From positions 1-9,841 of the forward strand of contig SCPY01000255.1 in assembly GCA_004299495.1 (NCBI GenBank): a DNA stretch of 9,841 bases, in the 5' to 3' direction. The stretch is from a bacterium (GTDB lineage: Bacteria; Omnitrophota; Gorgyraeia; Gygaellales; UBA12090). Position numbers and translations under genes: made by a program. Shown here piece by piece: positions 1 to 4,677 of the stretch (positions are counted from its first letter, which is position 1; each line of letters opens with the position of its first letter). The notes under the pieces are model-generated. The model saw nothing but the letters and a program-made list of their open reading frames with translations, did no database searches and was not told where the DNA came from.

Positions 1-190
1 GCCGGCCAAGATAGGCGTCCGCTCCCTGGCGTATCGCTTCCCAGACTTCTTGCATATCTTTAGTGCCCCGGTCTTTCTTCATGATCTGAGTTTTTAATAA
101 AAAGGCATAGCCTAACCCTAAAATAGCGACGAAAAGCACCGCCCAGATGGATAGTGCCTCAAACAATGTCGCGGCAATAGAACCAAACAT
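1..190 (-). CDS. hppA: Membrane-bound proton/sodium-translocating pyrophosphatase, N-terminal fragment
   Basis: Only the first 63 codons are in the window; the gene runs off the left edge. The ATG at 190-188 follows a good ribosome binding site (GAGGAG, 7 nt upstream). The fragment begins MFGSIAATLF and has one hydrophobic segment at about residues 8-33. A basic cytoplasmic stretch (KKDRGTKDM) follows, then EVWEAIRQGADAYLGR, which matches the conserved AIREGAxAYLxRQ segment after the first transmembrane helix of membrane pyrophosphatases. The family couples cytoplasmic PPi hydrolysis to H+ or Na+ export across the inner membrane. The ion specificity residues lie outside the window. It starts about 92 nt after cheW and is probably a separate unit, because a terminator lies just before it. 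The family call is fairly secure despite the short length. Confidence 0.8.
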   Translation of the reverse strand, partial: MFGSIAATLFEALSIWAVLFVAILGLGYAFLLKTQIMKKDRGTKDMQEVWEAIRQGADAYLGR

Positions 191-196
191 ATTTTT

Positions 197-206
197 TCTC
201 CTCTAA
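197..206 (-). promoter_or_regulatory. Ribosome binding site of hppA
   Basis: Read on the minus strand this is TTTAGAGGAGAAAAAATATG. The AGAGGAG core lies 7 nt before the hppA ATG and fixes that start. It begins only a few bases after the T-rich tail of the upstream terminator hairpin. Confidence 0.7.
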
Positions 207-236
207 AATAAAAACCAGAGAATGATTTCTCTGGTT
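204..236 (-). terminator. Rho-independent terminator of the che operon, directly in the hppA leader
   Basis: A perfect 10-bp inverted repeat has arms AACCAGAGAA (213-222) and TTCTCTGGTT (227-236) around a 4-nt loop. On the minus strand the hairpin is followed by TTTATTTTA, a U-rich tail, so it is oriented to stop transcription coming from cheW. The stem is AT-rich for a terminator. About 20 nt separate the stem from the hppA ATG, which leaves no room for an hppA promoter after it. hppA must therefore use a promoter at or before the hairpin, or depend on read-through. Confidence 0.7.
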
Positions 237-247
237 ACATCCTCTTT

Positions 248-264
248 TTTGCCCGCGAGGCAAA
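248..264 (-). other. Short hairpin in the cheW-hppA spacer
   Basis: TTTGCC (248-253) pairs with GGCAAA (259-264) around a 5-nt loop. On the minus strand it is followed by A residues, so it is not itself a terminator. It stands 11 nt upstream of the terminator stem. Its role is unknown, and a chance 6-bp stem is quite possible. Confidence 0.3.
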
Positions 265-282
265 CCGTCAGGCTCTAAGCGT

Positions 283-771
283 TTATTCCGGTTTTTGATT
301 TACCACGGCCTTTTCCACATGGCGGATTTCTTCGGAAGTCAGCACTTGCTTTAAATTCAAAAGCACAAGCAGCCTGTCCTTGAGCTTGCCCACCCCGGAA
401 ATGAAGTGTTCCTGAACTTCGGTCTCGATAACCGAGGGGACCTCCTCCACATTATCCGACGAAAGCCTTAACACCTCAGAGACAGAGTCCACAATCATTC
501 CCATCGTCAGCCCGTCAAATTCAACCACAACGATGCGCGTGGATTCTCCCCGGGCGGCTCCGGGAATGCTCAGCCGTTTCGCCAGGTCAATTACCGCCAC
601 TACCTGTCCCCTGAGATTTACCACCCCCTCAATAAAGGCCGGAGCCTTGGGCAGATAGGTAATGGAAATCAGCCGGACAATCTCTCTTACTTGCGCTATA
701 TCCACGCCGAATTCTTCGTTGCCTATAGAGAAAACGACTAATTGGTATTCCTTGGGTTTTTCTTTATCCAT
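283..771 (-). CDS. cheW: CheW chemotaxis adaptor
   Basis: Encodes 162 residues, a single CheW (SH3-like) domain of usual length. CheW links the kinase CheA to methyl-accepting receptors in the membrane arrays. Visible signatures are the first strands YQLVVFSIGNEEFGVDI (residues 9-25), REIVRLISITYLPKAPAFIEG, then the family hallmark VVNLRGQVVAVIDL with NLRG at 52-55. Residues after about 85 give the second subdomain (RIVVVEFDGLTMGMIVDSVSEVL). An ATG further upstream (798) is rejected: it would overlap the preceding cheC, and its first nine residues look unlike CheW. The ATG at 771 has an excellent ribosome binding site (GGGGAGG) that overlaps the cheC stop codon. It is the last gene of the operon, 13 nt after cheC and before the terminator at 204-236. 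Confidence 0.95.
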   Translation of the reverse strand: MDKEKPKEYQLVVFSIGNEEFGVDIAQVREIVRLISITYLPKAPAFIEGVVNLRGQVVAVIDLAKRLSIPGAARGESTRIVVVEFDGLTMGMIVDSVSEVLRLSSDNVEEVPSVIETEVQEHFISGVGKLKDRLLVLLNLKQVLTSEEIRHVEKAVVNQKPE

Positions 772-784
772 CTCTTTTCCTCCC

Positions 785-1399
785 CTACCCCGCGCCAAAG
801 CCTAAGGCCCCAAATATCCTGTTTAAAGATTCGCTGGAAGGGAAGAAAAGAAACAGCCCTTCCAGGCTTTCCTCGCTCACCTTTAAGTCCGTTTTGATAA
901 CCAGGGCTTCTTCCGTGGCCTGGGCAATCTGAATAAAGATAAAATCCAGAATCGCTCCCACCATATCTATGGCAAGCGACGGCGATGAAATCAATATATT
1001 TAACCTGGTCATGTCCGCCAGGGCTGAAATATACGAACCGCACAGGATGTTGGCCGATTCTTTTACCGCCGACTGCAGCATCTCATCCCGCAGGTCAAAC
1101 TCTTCTTTTGATTTTCCCAGAAGAGAGCCGGAAAGATGCCTGGCGTCTTCAGGCGAAAAGAGCAGGAATATTCTTCCGGTAACCTCCCCGGTTATCTCCA
1201 TATCTATGACAAAGAAAAGCCGCTCCCTTTCTTTTAACAAATTAGAAATATTTTCCAAAGGAACAAGGTTTACCTCCGGGACATTTATAGACACTTTTTT
1301 AGAAATTAACTCAGATAAAGCGGTGGCGGCCCGGCCCGCGCCGACGGTGCCGACCTCCTTTAATATATCAAGCTGGGTTAATGACAGCCTTTTTTCCAT
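785..1399 (-). CDS. cheC: CheC-like CheY-P phosphatase with a degenerate first site
   Basis: Encodes 204 residues with the two-fold CheC pseudo-symmetry. CheC family phosphatases remove the phosphate from CheY-P, using a Glu and an Asn in each motif [D/S]-x3-E-x2-N-x22-P. The second motif is intact: S110, E114, N117 and P140 in SAVKESANILCGSYISAL. The first keeps D11, E15 and P41 with exact spacing, but the Asn is replaced by Thr18 (ILKEVGTVGAGRAATAL), so only one functional site is expected. The centre shows the usual ITGEVTGRIFLLFSPEDA strand pair. There is no SpoA/FliN domain, so it is not FliY. It starts 8 nt after cheB without an obvious ribosome binding site, which suggests translational coupling, and is followed by cheW after 13 nt. 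CheD, the usual CheC partner, lies two genes upstream. Confidence 0.92.
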   Translation of the reverse strand: MEKRLSLTQLDILKEVGTVGAGRAATALSELISKKVSINVPEVNLVPLENISNLLKERERLFFVIDMEITGEVTGRIFLLFSPEDARHLSGSLLGKSKEEFDLRDEMLQSAVKESANILCGSYISALADMTRLNILISSPSLAIDMVGAILDFIFIQIAQATEEALVIKTDLKVSEESLEGLFLFFPSSESLNRIFGALGFGAG

Positions 1400-1407
1400 A
1401 GGTATAT

Positions 1408-2442
1408 TTATTGAGCAATCGCTCCGGCAATGCTCTCGGCGATTTTCGCAACAGGCAATATCTTATCCGCCAAATCCGCCTCATACACTGCCCTGGGCAT
1501 GCCCCAGACAACCGAGGTTTCTTCATCCTGCACGATAATCGTTCCGCCCCTCTTTTTTATCTTCTGGCAGCCCTCCAGGCCGTCTTTGCCCATACCGCTT
1601 AAGATAACCCCGATTACATTCTTGCCGAAGGCCTCTGCCGCCGAAGCCATGGTTACGTCTATTGAGGGCCGGACAAAATTTACCAGAGGGCCCTGGTTTA
1701 ATTTTATTCTTACGGCATGCGGGCTCTTTTCTAAAAGCATATGGTAGCCGGCAGGGGCAACGAAACCTTTATCCGCCAGGACAATATCTAAATCTTGCGC
1801 CTCTTTGGTCTTAATCTTCCCCTGCCAGGAGATCCTCTCGGCAAAGCTGGTGGTAAACCCCTTGGGCATATGCTGAACAATTAAGAAGGCCGCGGGCAAC
1901 CCCTCCGGGATATTCTGCATAATATTTAATACCGCCTTGGGCCCTCCGGTTGAGGCCCCGATAACTACTAATTTCCTGATACTGGCAGGTTTTTCCAGAG
2001 AAGAAGAAACCGCGCCTACCGGAAGAAATTTGTCTAAATCAACCTTTGCCGCCAGTTTTATCTTAGAGGCAATGGTATCTTTGAGCTTATAAATGTCCAG
2101 GGAAATTTCTCCGGAGGGCTTGGTAATGAAATCTATCGCCCCTAATTCCAGGGCCCGCATGGTGGCCGAGGTGCCTTCACGAGTATAGGCGGAAAGTATG
2201 AGCACGCGCGTAGGCTGTTTTTTCATCACTTCTTCCAGAACGGATATCCCGTCTATAATAGGCAGGTTTATGTCCAAAGTAACCACATCCGGTTTTAAGG
2301 AGAAGATTTTCTCTAAGGCCTCTTTACCGTTTCTGGCTTTATCTATGACCTCTAACGCCGGGTCGCTGTTAATGCCGTCGGAAATAATCTTGCGCATGAG
2401 CAGGGAGTCGTCAACTACCAGCACCCGTATTTTATCTTCCAT
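1408..2442 (-). CDS. cheB: CheB protein-glutamate methylesterase/deamidase response regulator
   Basis: Encodes 344 residues with the classical two-domain layout. Residues 1 to about 120 are a receiver domain (VLVVDDSLLMRK, acidic pair D11/D12, phosphoacceptor D57 in VTLDINLP, switch S84, K108 in TKPSG). A linker of about 30 residues follows, then the methylesterase domain from about 155. Its catalytic triad is visible: S164 in GASTGG, H191 in VQHMPKGF and D287 in SGMGKDG. CheB-P hydrolyses receptor methyl-glutamates and can deamidate glutamines, which resets receptor sensitivity against CheR. The receiver segment SAYTREGTSATMRALELGAIDFI is typical of the family. The ATG lies 5 nt after the cheD stop, and a GAGG core sits about 12 nt upstream inside the end of cheD. 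Confidence 0.96.
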   Translation of the reverse strand: MEDKIRVLVVDDSLLMRKIISDGINSDPALEVIDKARNGKEALEKIFSLKPDVVTLDINLPIIDGISVLEEVMKKQPTRVLILSAYTREGTSATMRALELGAIDFITKPSGEISLDIYKLKDTIASKIKLAAKVDLDKFLPVGAVSSSLEKPASIRKLVVIGASTGGPKAVLNIMQNIPEGLPAAFLIVQHMPKGFTTSFAERISWQGKIKTKEAQDLDIVLADKGFVAPAGYHMLLEKSPHAVRIKLNQGPLVNFVRPSIDVTMASAAEAFGKNVIGVILSGMGKDGLEGCQKIKKRGGTIIVQDEETSVVWGMPRAVYEADLADKILPVAKIAESIAGAIAQ

Positions 2443-2447
2443 TTATA

Positions 2448-2936
2448 TTATACCTCTTTTCTCCCCCAGGACGCGGTATCTACCACTACTTTGCCGCTTT
2501 CCAGGTTTAATTCTATGGTCCTGCCGAAGGTGCCGCCCACCTCTTCCGCCGCGATTCTTATATTTAATTCATTAAACACTTCCCTGGCCATCGCGATATT
2601 CTTTTCTCCCACATTCAGGAGGCTGTCTGCGCTGATAAAGGCAAACATCCGCGCCCCTCCGAACAGCTTTGCCACAAGCCGGCTCTTCGCGCTTCCGGCT
2701 TTTTCTAAATCCTCCACCATTTTTCTGATGGTATAGTTGACATAGCGGCTGGGATTGGCGTTTGTCCTGGCCCTTTCTATATCCGGAAGCATAGGATGAG
2801 CCATCGCCCCCAGCTTCTTTAAGGGATTGTATAAAGTAATGCCGAGACAGGAGCCCAGGGCCCTGGTGACCAGCCGATATGGGCTTTCGCCCCCGCGCAT
2901 CTCTCCCATACGGACTTCTATAATATTTTCTTCCAC
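2448..2936 (-). CDS. cheD: CheD receptor glutamine deamidase
   Basis: Encodes 162 residues, normal for CheD. CheD deamidates specific receptor glutamines and, in Bacillus, binds CheC and raises its phosphatase activity. The catalytic residues are clear: C30 in ALGSCLGI, H47 in GAMAHPMLP and T24 upstream. They keep the spacing of the Thermotoga enzyme (T21, C27, H44, each shifted by three). Later conserved stretches are RYVNYTIRKMVEDLEK, AKLFGGARMF and NIRIAAEEVGGTFGRTIELN. The start is GTG, without a strong ribosome binding site, 14 nt after cheY. An internal ATG at codon 10 is less likely because it would remove the first beta strand (IIEVRMGE), which aligns with the family. The intact active site implies that the organism has receptors to deamidate, although none is encoded here. 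Confidence 0.94.
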   Translation of the reverse strand: MEENIIEVRMGEMRGGESPYRLVTRALGSCLGITLYNPLKKLGAMAHPMLPDIERARTNANPSRYVNYTIRKMVEDLEKAGSAKSRLVAKLFGGARMFAFISADSLLNVGEKNIAMAREVFNELNIRIAAEEVGGTFGRTIELNLESGKVVVDTASWGRKEV

Positions 2937-2950
2937 AGCTAGTTCTGAAA

Positions 2951-3322
2951 TTAGCCTTTGAGGATCCTGTTAATCGCCTCAATTACCCTTGATGGCTGAA
3001 AAGGCTTGGTGATAAAGTCTTTTGCTCCGGCCTGAATCGCCTCTACCACCAGGGAATGCTGGCCCATTGCCGAGACCATAATAATTTTAGCCTTAGGATC
3101 GCCCTTTACGATCTCTTTTACCGCCCCGATGCCGTCAATCTCATCCACCTTCGGCATCACGATATCCATCGTCACTACGTCGGGGGTAAACTGCCGGTAC
3201 TTATCAATCGCGTCTTTTCCGTTTTCCGCCTCCGCGCAAATCTCAAACCCTTCCTTCTTTACGATATCAGAAAGCATCTTGCGCATAAACAAGGCATCAT
3301 CCACAATCAGCACCTTCGCCAT
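2951..3322 (-). CDS. cheY: CheY single-domain chemotaxis response regulator
   Basis: Encodes 123 residues, a stand-alone receiver domain. Phosphorylated by CheA, CheY carries the signal to the motility motor. Key residues: acidic pair D8/D9 in VLIVDDALFMRKM, phosphoacceptor D53 in VVTMDIVMP, S84 in MVSAMGQ and K106 in FITKPF. The overall sequence resembles the Bacillus/Thermotoga CheY type. Odd point: after the phosphoacceptor loop it reads MPKVDEIDGIGAVKEI where the family usually reads MPEMDGIxAVKEI, so there are three extra residues in the beta3-alpha3 loop. An in-frame ATG five codons upstream (3337) is rejected. The ATG at 3322 has a near-perfect ribosome binding site and gives the usual N-terminus MAKVLIVDD. 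cheD follows after 14 nt. Confidence 0.95.
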   Translation of the reverse strand: MAKVLIVDDALFMRKMLSDIVKKEGFEICAEAENGKDAIDKYRQFTPDVVTMDIVMPKVDEIDGIGAVKEIVKGDPKAKIIMVSAMGQHSLVVEAIQAGAKDFITKPFQPSRVIEAINRILKG

Positions 3323-3327
3323 ATCAG

Positions 3328-3334
3328 ACCTCCT
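3328..3334 (-). promoter_or_regulatory. Strong ribosome binding site of cheY
   Basis: AGGAGGT on the minus strand, five bases before the ATG at 3322. It is one of the strongest in the window and decides the cheY start. It lies only about 8 nt below the foot of the first palindrome (3342-3383), so folding of that palindrome in the mRNA could affect ribosome access. Confidence 0.75.
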
Positions 3335-3341
3335 CAATGAG

Positions 3342-3383
3342 CGCGCAGCTTATGGAACGATAGTGAACATAAGCTGCTGCGCG
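3342..3383. repeat. Palindrome 1 of the cheR-cheY spacer
   Basis: Left arm 3342-3353 (CGCGCAGCTTAT) pairs with 3369-3376 and 3380-3383, with a 3-nt bulge (CTG, 3377-3379). The loop of 15 nt holds a short direct repeat GAAC (3355-3358 and 3365-3368). On the minus strand the arm and loop read GTTCCATAAGC, the same GTTCCATAA motif as in the neighbouring palindrome. No T-run follows on either strand, so it is not an ordinary terminator. Confidence 0.7.
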
Positions 3384-3384
3384 A

Positions 3385-3452
3385 ATTGATCCCGCCGAGC
3401 GCACCGAAATTATGGAACAGAATTTCGGTGCAAGCTTGCGAGGCGGGACAAT
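3385..3452. repeat. Palindrome 2 of the cheR-cheY spacer, nested stem
   Basis: The inner stem is a perfect 11-bp inverted repeat, GCACCGAAATT (3401-3411) and AATTTCGGTGC (3421-3431), around a 9-nt loop ATGGAACAG. An outer stem pairs ATTG-A-TCCCGCC (3385-3396) with GGCGGGACAAT (3442-3452), 11 bp with one bulged A. The whole 68-bp unit abuts palindrome 1. It looks like a REP/BIME-type or other dispersed palindromic element, or a structured leader for cheY. The sequence alone does not decide. Confidence 0.7.
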
Positions 3453-3496
3453 AGCCACCTTTTCATGGTAATCTCGTATACTTCCTCTTTCCCCAT
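3410..3496 (-). CDS. Possible 28-codon small ORF between cheR and cheY
   Basis: An ATG at 3496, 5 nt after the cheR stop, opens a 28-residue frame beginning MGKEEVYEITMKRWL, strongly charged and then basic. It ends with TAA inside the inner stem of palindrome 2. There is no clear ribosome binding site for the first ATG. A second ATG at 3466 has only a weak GAG-type site. It may be a coupled leader peptide, the remnant of a gene cut by the palindromic element, or chance. I do not recognise it. Confidence 0.25.
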   Translation of the reverse strand: MGKEEVYEITMKRWLLSRLASLHRNSVP

Positions 3497-3501
3497 TTTA
3501 T

Positions 3502-4335
3502 TTAGCCCAACTTTTGATATATCTTCATCCTCGGGTCAACAGGCACGAACATGTCTCTTTCCCAGAGGGTTTCCACTTTTCCCAGCACAAGGTATCCTCC
3601 GGGAGAAAGCGCGCGGTTAAATCCGATAAATAATTCCTTCGCCTGTGCCCGGTTCAGGTATATGAGGACATTGCGGCAGAAAATTATATCCAGGTATTTA
3701 AACGGAGGCTCAGAAAAAAGATTATGCGCCTGGAACCTGACCATCTTGCGTATGTCCTCGCGCACGCGGTAACGCGCGGGCCCGAGAGGAATAAAAAATT
3801 TTTTAAGGATCTCCGGATCTATCTTTTGTAGAAATTTCGCCTCGTATTCTCCTTTGGCGGCAGCCTCCAGTGCCTGGGCGTCCACATCCGAAGCCAGGAT
3901 TTTTGCCGTAAAATCAGGTTTATCCTTAAGCGCCTCGGCTACAAGAATAGCGATGCTGTAGGGCTCTTCTCCCGTAGCGCAGGCAGAGGACCAGACGCGC
4001 AGGCTTCTCGCCCCCGAGGCTTCTTTTCTGCGGATTATATCTGAAAGAACAATGTTCCCGAACGCGCTATAGACATCGGGGTCGCGGAAAAATTCGGTAA
4101 CATTTATGGACAGCTCATTTAAAAAAAGGTTGAATTCTTCGGGCTTTTTCTCAATGAGCCGCGTGTATTCAAGGCAGCTCTTTACCTTAGTCGCCGACAG
4201 GCGAATGCGAACGCGGCGCGCAAGGAAACTCTGCCGGTAGCTGCTTAAGTCAACACCCTTGTATTCGCGGATGAACTCAAGTATTTTCTTAAGCCCGTTT
4301 TCGTCAAGGAGCGCCTGTCCATTAGGTAAATCCAC
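3502..4335 (-). CDS. cheR: CheR chemotaxis protein methyltransferase
   Basis: Encodes 277 residues, usual length, with no C-terminal TPR. CheR transfers methyl groups from S-adenosylmethionine to receptor glutamates in the cytoplasm. The N-terminal helical domain spans about residues 10-80 (FIREYKGVDLSSYRQSFLARR, then LSINVTEFFRDP at 75-86). The catalytic Rossmann domain has SAM motif I at 115-126 (WSSACATGEEPY), an acidic ligand D150 in ILASDVDAQAL, and the signature IIFCRNVLIYL at 217-227. The start is GTG; an in-frame TGA lies seven codons upstream, so no longer form is possible. A modest AAGAGA site lies about 8 nt ahead. It follows comFB after a 78-nt gap and precedes the palindromic spacer before cheY, so cheR is slightly set apart from both neighbours. 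Confidence 0.95.
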   Translation of the reverse strand: MDLPNGQALLDENGLKKILEFIREYKGVDLSSYRQSFLARRVRIRLSATKVKSCLEYTRLIEKKPEEFNLFLNELSINVTEFFRDPDVYSAFGNIVLSDIIRRKEASGARSLRVWSSACATGEEPYSIAILVAEALKDKPDFTAKILASDVDAQALEAAAKGEYEAKFLQKIDPEILKKFFIPLGPARYRVREDIRKMVRFQAHNLFSEPPFKYLDIIFCRNVLIYLNRAQAKELFIGFNRALSPGGYLVLGKVETLWERDMFVPVDPRMKIYQKLG

Positions 4336-4350
4336 AAAATCAATCTCTTT

Positions 4351-4399
4351 CGCTCAGGTTTTTCGCGGATTCCGCTCAAAAAGCCTTCGTCCCCGCTCA
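4351..4399. repeat. Three phased CGCTCA direct repeats in the comFB-cheR gap
   Basis: CGCTCA occurs at 4351-4356, 4373-4378 and 4394-4399, so the starts are 22 and 21 bp apart, close to two helical turns. A partial fourth copy (CGCTAA) begins at 4402. Between them GGTTTTT (4357-4363), GCGG/CCGC (4365-4375) and AAAAA (4378-4382) can form an imperfect hairpin. The placement in a gap and the phasing would suit a protein-binding site, but a chance repeat in 78 bp cannot be excluded. Confidence 0.4.
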
Positions 4400-4413
4400 A
4401 TCGCTAAAGATAC

Positions 4414-4677
4414 TCAATGTTTCGGGTTTCTGCTTATATTGAGTATTGCCTTGGTTACCTCTCTCAGAATATCAACCTGAAATTGGATATTTTGCTCGTT
4501 TAGCTTGGTGAAGACCCTGCCCTTTTCAGTAACGATATACTGAGGGGGGAGGCGGTTAAGCGCCCAGGCAGCCATATCCAGCCTGCACTTCTGGCACTTG
4601 CAGATATCGCCCGCGGAGCCAAGCAGTTTTTCCAGTTCATCGCTTACAATATCTTCCATATAGTTATATACCTTCAT
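4414..4677 (-). CDS. ComFB-family protein, putative cyclic-dinucleotide-binding
   Basis: Encodes 87 residues. It opens VYNYMEDIVSDELEKLL, followed by a cysteine cluster C26-x-C28-x2-C31 (ICKCQKCRLDMAAWALN) and then LPPQYIVTEKGRVF. This is the pattern of the late-competence ComFB family (NyMExxV, CxxC, DxxALNxLPPxY). The Bacillus protein sits in the comF operon. ComFB homologues in cyanobacteria have been reported as cyclic-dinucleotide receptors, so a second-messenger sensor role here is a reasonable inference, not shown. The cysteines may bind a metal. The ATG overlaps the stop of the preceding actin-like gene (TGATG) and has a good AGGGAGG site, so the two products are probably made together. 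Finding it inside a che operon is unusual. Confidence 0.85.
   Translation of the reverse strand: MKVYNYMEDIVSDELEKLLGSAGDICKCQKCRLDMAAWALNRLPPQYIVTEKGRVFTKLNEQNIQFQVDILREVTKAILNISRNPKH

Noticed and set aside
234..246. AGAGG-ATG-TAA on the minus strand in the hppA leader as a minimal start-stop ORF
   Set aside because: The ribosome-binding-like AGAGG directly abuts the ATG with no spacing, so initiation is unlikely. Probably chance.
248..264. Hairpin before hppA as a second terminator
   Set aside because: On the minus strand it is followed by A residues. T residues precede rather than follow it on the plus strand.
283..798. Longer CheW start at 798 adding nine residues (MARGRGGKE)
   Set aside because: It overlaps the cheC stop and has no family support; the ATG at 771 has a strong ribosome binding site at normal distance.
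785..1399. CheC-like genes as FliY or FliN switch proteins
   Set aside because: No SpoA/FliN C-terminal domain; lengths of 204 and 214 residues fit stand-alone CheC.
969..1538. Plus-strand frame of 189 codons, and other long plus-strand frames across the window
   Set aside because: All lie antisense to confidently identified che genes, have no recognisable domain, and reflect codon usage of the minus-strand genes.
2951..3337. Longer CheY start at 3337
   Set aside because: Its first codons encode the ribosome binding site region itself, and the ATG at 3322 gives the standard CheY N-terminus.
3323..3501. Sigma-70 promoter for cheY in the palindromic spacer
   Set aside because: CATAAT-like and TTGCAC-like words occur, but not at a workable spacing; no promoter can be supported by eye.
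4336..4413. CRISPR-like array from the CGCTCA repeats
   Set aside because: The repeats are only 6 bp with about 15 bp between them, far below CRISPR repeat and spacer lengths, and no cas gene is present.
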